Below are positions 12,681-20,300 of a stretch of DNA of 64,000 nucleotides, piece after piece. Source of the stretch: Melieria omissa (lineage: Eukaryota > Arthropoda > Insecta > Diptera > Ulidiidae); assembly GCA_963971225.1 (NCBI GenBank), contig OZ020270.1, positions 1 to 64,000 of the forward strand, read 5' to 3'. The notes below the pieces were generated by a model. The model saw only the letters and a program-made list of their open reading frames with translations. It ran no database searches and was not told the DNA's origin. Numbering within the stretch: the first letter of the stretch is position 1; every line of letters begins with the position of its first letter. The translations under genes and the position numbers were made by a program.

Positions 12681-14768
12681 TGGTACCTCTGTGGCACATG
12701 TCAAATGCGAAGAAGGGGGTACTGGACCGCTTAATACCCAACCGAATACTGTATGCTGAGCAAGTAAGCTGCCACATACATTCCGGTGGATACCTTCGAG
12801 CATGATCTGCGGGATGAGATCACTGCCAATCACTATATCAATCTGCGCTGTCTCGAAGGGATTTGGATCAGCGAGTTCTAGCATGGCGAAATGTTTCATA
12901 TTGGGAGCGTTTATGTGGGAAGATGGGAGCGAATTCGTAAGCTCTTGGAGCACGATTGCTTGCACGGGGAGTTTCGTGCTCGATTGGGGGACTGCCAATG
13001 TAAAGAAGCATGTATGATTGGCATTTTGCACAATCTGACCGCCCATGCCCGAGATTTGGAAAGGAGTTTTCTCGATTGGCAATTTGAGGCGTTTCTGGAC
13101 CTTCGCGGAGATGAAGGTACGCTGAGAGGCTTGATCGATCAACGCTCGCACTTTAAACAACTTTCCTGCGTGGTCAATAGACACCAGTGCCGTAGGCAGA
13201 AGGGATTGGGTGCCATTATTGGAGTGTAGGGCTTGTACTTTGGGCGTACTTTGCCTGGAAGATGTGCGGGGTTGCGCATCCGAAAGGGGAGAATGAGTAG
13301 CAGAGTTGTTGTGCTTTCGTTTTGGAGCTGTTGCGACCTGTGATTGGGTCGTGGTCGAATGTGACCGATTAAGCGATTCAGAGAGCTGCGCATTGCCTTT
13401 GGGGAAATGAAGCATAGAATGGTGCTTCATTTGGCAATATACGCACGTGAAATTGCTTGTACAATCTTTAGTGAGGTGTGATGTAGCAAGACAATTCACG
13501 CAGAGATTTTGCTTCTTAACGTATTTTAATCGACTCTGGGGAGTGAGTCCTTTGAAGTTCTGGCAAGTCCGTATGGGATGATTTGCGTTGCAGAGTTTGC
13601 ACGCGAAGTCCCTTTTCACTTGAGTGTGATAATTTAGGGATTTGTGTGGCCGATTTGGGAGGACATTGGAAGTCGAAGGTTGAGACGGTTTCGGCTTAGA
13701 AGGGCGAATACTTTGCAACCGTTCAAGTACCTCATATCTGCCGGTCAGGAACTCATCCATTTGCGACCAGGGTGGCAGATCCTTCCGGGATGTCAATGAT
13801 TGCTCCCATAGAGCGAGTGTCTCTTGGGGCAATTTGGTACAACATATGTAAACCAATAGCGGATCCCAATTGTCAGTGTCTACGGCCTGAGTATTGAGAA
13901 CAGACAGACAATTGTTTATAGTGCTTTGGATCCGCTGTAGCGCCTCACTATTTTCAGTGTGGGCAGGAGCGATATTCAAGAGGGATCTAATTTGGGTGTC
14001 AACCAAAATGCGTTTATTTTCATAACGGGATTTTAGGGCATCCCACGCGAGTCCGAAATTCTCATCGGTTAATGCATATTGCTTAACAATAGCACCGGCT
14101 TTACCTTGCGTCTTGTATCGGAGGTGATACAACTTTTGGGCTGGAGTGAGCTGGGGGTGGTTAATGTAAACCGCGGTAAACATGTCCCGAAAGGACGGCC
14201 ATTGCTCATAGCCCCCGAAAAAGGTTTCGGTATCACAAGGCGGAACTTGTAGGCAAATGTAAGGGGTATTTGCTGGTTCTAGGGGTCGAACCGGTTCCAT
14301 ATGCGCAGCGGGCTGGGGGGACTGAATTTGGAGCATCTCAATGATGTCCGACATCTGAGCCATGCACAACTCATACTGGTCTGTGCAGGCGTCGATTTTC
14401 TGCCTAGCCGACTCTTTGAAACCGTCGGGCTGGCTGTTGTCTTCAGCAATGAAGACTGCCTCATGTGCGCACCTAAGCCTCTCCCATTGGGCTTGCAAAT
14501 TTTTTTGCTTAATTTGGACCAGGGATTTGGTCAAATTCTCAATGGGGACCGATGAAAATTTTGTGCATAATAGCACGAGCTGTTCGTACTCGAAAGTAAA
14601 TTTTGCAACACTGGGATCGGTTGCTTTCGGACTAGAGAGTTTGGAGCGAGTGTTTGGTGGCTCCCGAGTGACAGGAACTGTCAAACGTGCACTGGGTGAC
14701 TTTGTGTATCTGGAGGAAGGAGTCTCCATTGTGACAAGTTGGCGTTTAGGGGATCGCTCAACAGGCAT
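12273..14768 (-). CDS. Gag-protease polyprotein of a BEL/Pao element with truncated reverse-transcriptase remnant
   Basis: 831 codons are open. The ATG at 14766-14768 sits in AACAAAATG, a good insect start context. Residues 1-50 are a basic Ser/Pro/Thr-rich leader. Residues 58-150 are helical and charged. Residues 170-350 resemble the DUF1759 Gag domain of Pao elements (FFGGYEQWPSFRDMF, then LTPAQKLYHLR and WDALKSRYEN). Three zinc knuckles follow: C390/C393/H397/C402, C423/C426/H431/C436 and C442/C445/H449 with H454. Residues 525-683 resemble the A17/DUF1758 aspartic protease, with the active-site loop ALIDQASQ (Asp545), DIVIGSD at 644-650 and TVFGWVLSGP at 673-682. The third active-site residue is Ala547 where Gly is expected. 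After about residue 700 the protein jumps to pieces that resemble post-catalytic reverse transcriptase (about 702-743) and the connection region (FGPAGWLSPL, 761-770). It then runs out of family similarity to a stop at 12273. RNase H and integrase are absent. Capsid assembly and nucleic-acid binding may be intact, but enzymatic replication is not. Confidence 0.9.
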   Translation of the reverse strand: MPVERSPKRQLVTMETPSSRYTKSPSARLTVPVTREPPNTRSKLSSPKATDPSVAKFTFEYEQLVLLCTKFSSVPIENLTKSLVQIKQKNLQAQWERLRCAHEAVFIAEDNSQPDGFKESARQKIDACTDQYELCMAQMSDIIEMLQIQSPQPAAHMEPVRPLEPANTPYICLQVPPCDTETFFGGYEQWPSFRDMFTAVYINHPQLTPAQKLYHLRYKTQGKAGAIVKQYALTDENFGLAWDALKSRYENKRILVDTQIRSLLNIAPAHTENSEALQRIQSTINNCLSVLNTQAVDTDNWDPLLVYICCTKLPQETLALWEQSLTSRKDLPPWSQMDEFLTGRYEVLERLQSIRPSKPKPSQPSTSNVLPNRPHKSLNYHTQVKRDFACKLCNANHPIRTCQNFKGLTPQSRLKYVKKQNLCVNCLATSHLTKDCTSNFTCVYCQMKHHSMLHFPKGNAQLSESLNRSHSTTTQSQVATAPKRKHNNSATHSPLSDAQPRTSSRQSTPKVQALHSNNGTQSLLPTALVSIDHAGKLFKVRALIDQASQRTFISAKVQKRLKLPIEKTPFQISGMGGQIVQNANHTCFFTLAVPQSSTKLPVQAIVLQELTNSLPSSHINAPNMKHFAMLELADPNPFETAQIDIVIGSDLIPQIMLEGIHRNVCGSLLAQHTVFGWVLSGPVPPSSHLTCATEVPSRHMHTGHALRNNLPALKEALSQVIAALNPAGFPPQEIMENHFEPTTPANSYSNRQISPFVAKRFGPAGWLSPLMRSPKRVRQQRPTFTATDGNCIPWQFLIAPTPTRVQKEDSRHSSATCSKSCKSRRRRTDRV

Positions 14769-15575
14769 TTTGTTTAAAAAAGCTCGACAAGGTTAAAAGT
14801 TGAAATAAATATATGTAGGGTATTGTAATATAGACGTGAAGTCTACCCGCGTCCGCGCGAACGATAATTGAATATGGGAAGAGTTGGGAATGGGGAAATT
14901 CGTTCAAACGAATTTGAACACTTGTCGAGCAACAATAAATAAATAAATAAAAAATTGTGTAAATGTGAAAATGTGTGTATGGGTAATACAAATGTGTATA
15001 TGGGAAATAAGCCAATTTTTGGTAAATGTGAGTGGGGAATGTATGTAAAAGCTGTAAAATATAAATATAATATAAATGTGAAGTCAAATGTGTATGAAAA
15101 TTTGCTTTTATTTGTAAAATAAATATGTATGTGTATCGGAAACAAATAAATTTTTTGTAAATGTGAATGGGTACTAAATAGAAATGTGTATGTATGTGGG
15201 AATTGGGAATGTATGTTGAAATTATTATAATATGTATAACAAATGTGTAGTCAATTGTGTATTAAATGTGTTTTTATTCGTGAAAAAGTGAATTTTATTT
15301 TGTATGTTTTGAATGTGAATTTGTGTGAATAAACGTATGGATGTGTATGTGTATAAATTTGTGTGTGTATAAATATGTGTATGGGTATATATATATTTGT
15401 ATATATATGAATATATGTGTATGTGATTATTTGTATTAGCGTGTTGGTGAACGTAAAAAAGTGTGAAAATAATTTTTTTGTCAAACAATTTTTGTGTGCA
15501 AGAGGGGTAATCTGTCCCACTGTATGCACTTGGGATGGCAGCGATGTGCAGTGTATGAGTATATATATATGCACG

Positions 15576-15610
15576 ATTGAAAATTTTCTAAGTCGAAGAA
15601 AATTTTCAAT
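15576..15610. repeat. Perfect 14-bp inverted repeat in the leader
   Basis: The arms ATTGAAAATTTTCT (15576-15589) and AGAAAATTTTCAAT (15597-15610) are exact reverse complements around a 7-nt spacer. Each arm also contains the palindrome GAAAATTTTC. The transcript would form a stable stem-loop. Confidence 0.85.
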
Positions 15611-15683
15611 GTGCAGTGAAAATGTGCAACTTGTCCCACTGTATCCGCTTTGTGCTTTCTTGTTTATATATATGTACTTGGGC

Positions 15684-15950
15684 CAAGCAGCTGGATTGCG
15701 TGCTGCCAAGTGCGTGCGGATATAGCACAAAAGGAAATGCGGAATTAAGTGCAGCAGTGGACGCGCAGAATGTACACAGCAGCTGGGTGTCGCTGCTGAT
15801 CTTATGTACAAGCGCAAAGACAAAGTGGGCAACTGGTGTGTGCGAATTTAGCACAAGGAAAAGTGCGTGAATATGTGCACAAGTGGACGCGCAGAATGTA
15901 AAAAGCAGCTGGGCAGTTTGCTGCTGAGGAAATGGGCAATATGTGCGCAC
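15684..15950. repeat. Imperfect direct repeats, period about 126 bp, with conserved GCAGC/GCTGC stems
   Basis: The segment AGTGGACGCGCAGAATGTA occurs at 15756 and again at 15882, and the preceding AGCACAA at 15724 and 15850, giving a 126-bp offset. Each copy is followed by a small hairpin: CAGCAGC/GCTGCTG (15777-15783 with 15792-15798) and AGCAGC/GCTGCT (15904-15909 with 15920-15925). A third, weaker hairpin of the same kind (GCAGC/GCTGC) lies at 15687-15706. Loop sequences differ while the stems are kept, which hints at RNA structure. Confidence 0.65.
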
Positions 15951-16059
15951 ACGGAGGAGCGCTGGAAATGGGGATAAGCGGCTGATTTTTATGTGCACGG
16001 GAAATGTGCAAAATATAACTTGGCAGTAGCCGAACTGCTTTTGCGGGATTTTTGATCCA

Positions 16060-16091
16060 GTTGAATATTGTATATATGTACAATATTCAAC
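16060..16091. repeat. Perfect 13-bp inverted repeat in the leader
   Basis: The arms GTTGAATATTGTA (16060-16072) and TACAATATTCAAC (16079-16091) are exact reverse complements around the spacer TATATG. This is a second strong hairpin in the 5' leader. Confidence 0.85.
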
Positions 16092-16798
16092 GGCAAAATA
16101 ATTTTGTGGGTATATATGTATGGGAATATGGGTATTTAAAATTGACTTCACAAAAATAATTTTTTTTTTTTTTTGTTATTTGCAAAGTGTAAGTGTATGT
16201 GGGTGTTAGTGAATGTGATTGTTAATTGTTATTAAAAATTTTCGGGCTTATCTTATTAGGGCCCAGTGCCCGAGAATGAGGGTTTCTTCGATATGTTGTT
16301 GGTTGTTGTCTGTCCAACGTTGTGATGTGCCGCTGATCATGTATGCCCTTTTGTTTTTTGCTGTCTCTTCTCGTTTCGCCTGTGTAGGGTTTGTGTGTTG
16401 TTGTTGTTTGATGGTTTCTCGTTTGGGTGTTGAATTTGTTTGTGTTGCACTGCACTGCACTGTGTGCTTTTATGCTTTGTTCTGCACTGCACTTAACTTT
16501 TAAATTTGAATTTTGTTTCGAACAGGGGGCCGGGGACGGCTTTTGTGTTTTTTTTTTTGAGAAAGGGGGGGCCGAGGATGGCTTTTAATATTTGTAGTTA
16601 CACTTTTTAGTTTCGTTCACTTGTTAATCGTTGTGTCACTGTTTCTAATTGTTGATTTCACTGTTTTGTATATTGTCACTCAATTTGGTTTTTTCTCTTT
16701 TGTTTGTTTCACTTTTCACGTTTGTGGTTTGTAGTTTAGTTTGTAAATGTTTTCTGTTTATTATTTGTGAGTTAAACATTCGCGGCTCACTCGCGAAT

Positions 16799-16812
16799 GG
16801 CTCGAAGGACCA
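16799..16812 (-). promoter_or_regulatory. Internal primer-binding site (tRNA-Tyr type)
   Basis: The transcript strand reads TGGTCCTTCGAGCC directly after the truncated LTR. It is the complement of GGCTCGAAGGACCA, which matches the 3' end of animal tRNA-Tyr as I recall it: acceptor strand TCGAAGG, discriminator A, then CCA. After these 14 nt the sequence becomes ATTCGCGAG and departs from the tRNA, so this looks like the original genomic site. Confidence 0.8.
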
Positions 16813-17047
16813 TGTTAAAGTACTCTGAAGCCGTCGGCGGAACGCTGGGGAAATAATGAGACGCGGGGAGTTTTGCGGAATTGCGTGCGCTTTATTTGCT
16901 AGATAACACACGAATGACAATAAGTACAAGAACCACTGAACGAGACAAACGGCCGAAGCCGGGGAGCATAAATAGGGGGAAACATGAGTACAAAAGGAAA
17001 AGGAAAGGAAGGGATTAGAGGTGGGATCGACAGATCACTGAACAACC
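16813..17047 (-). repeat. Extra LTR copy lacking the first 18 nt of U3
   Basis: These 235 bp match the 253-bp LTR from nucleotide 19 to the end. The copy keeps the TATA-like motif (16967-16975) and the AATAAA (16891-16896). It lies between two primer-binding sites. There is no target duplication at its borders, so it is part of the same insertion rather than a nested one. Confidence 0.95.
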
Positions 17048-17061
17048 GGCTCGAAGGACCA
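17048..17061 (-). promoter_or_regulatory. Outer primer-binding site, duplicated copy
   Basis: The transcript strand reads TGGTCCTTCGAGCC immediately after the full 5' LTR. It is followed by GG, which both continues the expected tRNA-Tyr match to 16 nt and forms nucleotides 19-20 of the LTR. The inner copy is followed by AT instead. This supports copying from the tRNA primer itself during plus-strand synthesis. Confidence 0.8.
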
Positions 17062-17314
17062 TGTTAAAGTACTCTGAAGCCGTCGGCGGAACGCTGGGGA
17101 AATAATGAGACGCGGGGAGTTTTGCGGAATTGCGTGCGCTTTATTTGCTAGATAACACACGAATGACAATAAGTACAAGAACCACTGAACGAGACAAACG
17201 GCCGAAGCCGGGGAGCATAAATAGGGGGAAACATGAGTACAAAAGGAAAAGGAAAGGAAGGGATTAGAGGTGGGATCGACAGATCACTGAACAACCACAG
17301 CACTCATTTAGCCA
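17062..17314 (-). repeat. 5' LTR (253 bp, full length)
   Basis: It starts TGGCTAAATG at 17314 and ends CTTTAACA at 17062. It is the same length as the 3' LTR and identical to it by eye. As the upstream LTR in element orientation it should drive transcription. Confidence 0.95.
17216..17224 (-). promoter_or_regulatory. TATA-like motif in the 5' LTR
   Basis: The transcript strand reads CTATTTATG about 90 nt into the LTR. It precedes the AATAAA (17140-17145) by about 70 nt. The same motif in the extra LTR (16967-16975) means the element carries two potential start regions in tandem. Assignment is by motif and position only. Confidence 0.5.
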
Positions 17315-17319
17315 GAATC
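17315..17319. repeat. Target-site duplication, right copy (GAATC)
   Basis: GAATC directly follows the right LTR end and continues as CAAACGCGTATGG, the normal satellite sequence from offset 554. It matches the left copy at 11354-11358. Confidence 0.96.
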
Positions 17320-20300
17320 CAAACGCGTATGGTTACCTTAATAAAAAAAAACCCCTTAAAATGTAGCTAGAGATTGCAGCTTTATCAAATTAAATCAATA
17401 ATTCGATTACTATTCGGCAATCATGAACAGATCGATGCGCAAGAGTGACATTAAATGGCTGCCTACTGCAAAATCGAAAAAATGCTTGTAAAATATGAAT
17501 TTCTAGGTTTATCGAAAAAATAATACCCTTAAAACCTAACTGGAGTCTTCAGATTTCATAAATGGGGTCAATCTTCTCGCTATCTTAAAGGACGAAAGAT
17601 AATTTCGTTGTGGAAAAATGATATCGGCCACATGATACATCTGCATAACCAATGAAATGCTTGTGGAAGCTAAATGCGCACGGTCACATTAATCAAAATG
17701 GCGTCAAAATTAAGCAAGAGTTACCACTTTTCACCAATGGGGTAAATACCAAAAATATCCGACCAGCCGCATGACATAATATATGGCCAAGGTTGGCATG
17801 CACAATATGGTGATTAGTTAAAAATTTTTAAAAATTTATCGGAATTATGGCTGTTAAATCTTGACGGATAATCGGATTTTAATAAATTATATCTTATTAT
17901 TTAGCTAGTCTCTTAAGCTTACCATAATGTTATCAATCATCCTGCTATCCCTTGAGATGCGAAAGCAAATCGATATGGAACGGTGACTTTGACCAAATTG
18001 CAACTTGTGCGCAACCACTAAAATGCTTGTCAACACCAAATGCATAAAAGCATATTAATAATTGACCCCTTAAAATTTAGCTAGAGTCTTAAGCTTTATA
18101 TATTGGTCCCTAACTTTTCATTATCCTTCAGGAATAATGAGCATATCGATGCGCAAGGATAACATTGAAAAACTGCCTATTACAAAATACACACTCACCA
18201 CTAAAGTGCTTATAGAATCCAAACGCGTATGGTTACCTTAATAAAAAAAAACCCCTTAAAATGTAGCTAGAGATTGCAGCTTTATCAAATTAAATCAATA
18301 ATTCGATTACTATTCGGCAATCATGAACAGATCGATGCGCAAGAGTGACATTAAATGGCTGCCTACTGCAAAATCGATAAAATGCTTGTAAAATATGAAT
18401 TTCTAGGTTTATCGAAAAAATAATACCCTTAAAACCTAGCTGGAGTCTTCAGATTTCATAAATGGGGTCAATCTTCTCGCTATCTTAAAGGACGAAAGAT
18501 AATTTCGTTGTGGAAAAATGATATCGGCCACATGATACATCTGCATAACCAATGAAATGCTTGTGGAAGCTAAATGCGCACGGTCACATTAATCAAAATG
18601 GCGTCAAAATTAAGCAAGAGTTACCACTTTTCACCAATGGGGTAAATACCAAAAATATCCGACCAGCCGCATGACATAATATATGGCCAAGGTTGGCATG
18701 CACAATATGGTGATTAGTTAAAAATTTTTAAAAATTTATCGGAATTATGGCTGTTAAATCTTGACGGATAATCGGATTTTAATAAATTATATCTTATTAT
18801 TTAGCTAGTCTCTTAAGCTTACCATAATGTTATCAATCATCCTGCTATCCCTTGAGATGCGAAAGCAAATCGATATGGAACGGTGACTTTGACCAAATTG
18901 CAACTTGTGCGCAACCACTAAAATGCTTGTCAACACCAAATGCATAAAAGCATATTAATAATTGACCCCTTAAAATTTAGCTAGAGTCTTAAGCTTTATA
19001 TATTGGTCCCTAACTTTTCATTATCCTTCAGGAATAATGAGCATATCGATGCGCAAGGATAACATTGAAAAACTGCCTATTACAAAATACACACTCACCA
19101 CTAAAGTGCTTATAGAATCCAAACGCGTATGGTTACCTTAATAAAAAAAAACCCCTTAAAATGTAGCTAGAGATTGCAGCTTTATCAAATTAAATCAATA
19201 ATTCGATTACTATTCGGCAATCATGAACAGATCGATGCGCAAGAGTGACATTAAATGGCTGCCTACTGCAAAATCGAAAAAATGCTTGTAAAATATGAAT
19301 TTCTAGGTTTATCGAAAAAATAATACCCTTAAAACCTAACTGGAGTCTTCAGATTTCATAAATGGGGTCAATCTTCTCGCTATCTTAAAGGACGAAAGAT
19401 AATTTCGTTGTGGAAAAATGATATCGGCCACATGATACATCTGCATAACCAATGAAATGCTTGTGGAAGCTAAATGCGCACGGTCACATTAATCAAAATG
19501 GCGTCAAAATTAAGCAAGAGTTACCACTTTTCACCAATGGGGTAAATACCAAAAATATCCGACCAGCCGCATGACATAATATATGGCCAAGGTTGGCATG
19601 CACAATATGGTGATTAGTTAAAAATTTTTAAAAATTTATCGGAATTATGGCTGTTAAATCTTGACGGATAATCGGATTTTAATAAATTATATCTTATTAT
19701 TTAGCTAGTCTCTTAAGCTTACCATAATGTTATCAATCATCCTGCTATCCCTTGAGATGCGAAAGCAAATCGATATGGAACGGTGACTTTGACCAAATTG
19801 CAACTTGTGCGCAACCACTAAAATGCTTGTCAACACCAAATGCATAAAAGCATATTAATAATTGACCCCTTAAAATTTAGCTAGAGTCTTAAGCTTTATA
19901 TATTGGTCCCTAACTTTTCATTATCCTTCAGGAATAATGAGCATATCGATGCGCAAGGATAACATTGAAAAACTGCCTATTACAAAATACACACTCACCA
20001 CTAAAGTGCTTATAGAATCCAAACGCGTATGGTTACCTTAATAAAAAAAAACCCCTTAAAATGTAGCTAGAGATTGCAGCTTTATCAAATTAAATCAATA
20101 ATTCGATTACTATTCGGCAATCATGAACAGATCGATGCGCAAGAGTGACATTAAATGGCTGCCTACTGCAAAATCGAAAAAATGCTTGTAAAATATGAAT
20201 TTCTAGGTTTATCGAAAAAATAATACCCTTAAAACCTAACTGGAGTCTTCAGATTTCATAAATGGGGTCAATCTTCTCGCTATCTTAAAGGACGAAAGAT

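Larger units (their letters stand above)
14769..16798 (-). other. Long AC-rich 5' leader of the retrotransposon
   Basis: These 2,030 bp lie between the internal primer-binding site and the Gag start codon. The transcript strand is rich in CACATT, CATACACA and TATA words; on the plus strand this appears as repeated TGTATG and GTGTAT. A short TAAA microsatellite lies near 14934-14951 and TA-rich runs near 15388-15420. Open frames here (15251-15832, 15606-16151 and others) encode only His/Tyr/Ile/Thr-rich low-complexity peptides and show no domain. Two perfect inverted repeats and a set of imperfect direct repeats are listed separately. The leader is unusually long for a BEL/Pao element and may be structural or acquired sequence. 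Confidence 0.75.
11359..17314 (-). mobile_element. BEL/Pao-type LTR retrotransposon, non-autonomous, with a tandem 5' LTR duplication
   Basis: This is a 5,956-bp element inserted in the satellite and flanked by GAATC duplications. It is read on the minus strand. Both outer LTRs are 253 bp, begin TGGCTAAATG and end TTTAACA (TG...CA ends), and look identical throughout. Element order is 5' LTR (17062-17314), primer site, truncated extra LTR (16813-17047), second primer site, leader, Gag-protease ORF (12273-14768), non-coding tail and 3' LTR (11359-11611). The Gag zinc knuckles and the A17-like protease domain assign it to BEL/Pao rather than Gypsy or Copia. Reverse transcriptase is reduced to short remnants, and no RNase H or integrase is recognisable, so transposition must have used enzymes from a relative. 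It is more GC-rich in the coding part than the surrounding satellite. I cannot assign a named family. Confidence 0.93.

Noticed and set aside
14362..14796. Plus-strand open frames opposite the Gag gene (14362-14796, 12891-13229 and others)
   Set aside because: They are antisense shadows of the strongly supported Gag-protease ORF and have no domain of their own.
15251..15832. Minus-strand open frame of 193 codons in the leader, overlapping another at 15606-16151
   Set aside because: The translation is dominated by His, Tyr, Ile and Thr from the CACATA-like repeats. It overlaps another open frame and carries no motif, so it is best explained by AC-rich composition.
16645..16929. Minus-strand open frame of 94 codons crossing the inner LTR and primer site
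   Set aside because: It is a by-product of LTR sequence and low-complexity leader, with Asn/Lys/Thr-rich content after the LTR and no recognisable function.
16813..17314. Two nested or adjacent retrotransposon insertions (solo LTR next to an element)
   Set aside because: The inner LTR has no target duplication and is bordered on both sides by primer-binding sites. Only the outer ends have GAATC, so it is one insertion event.
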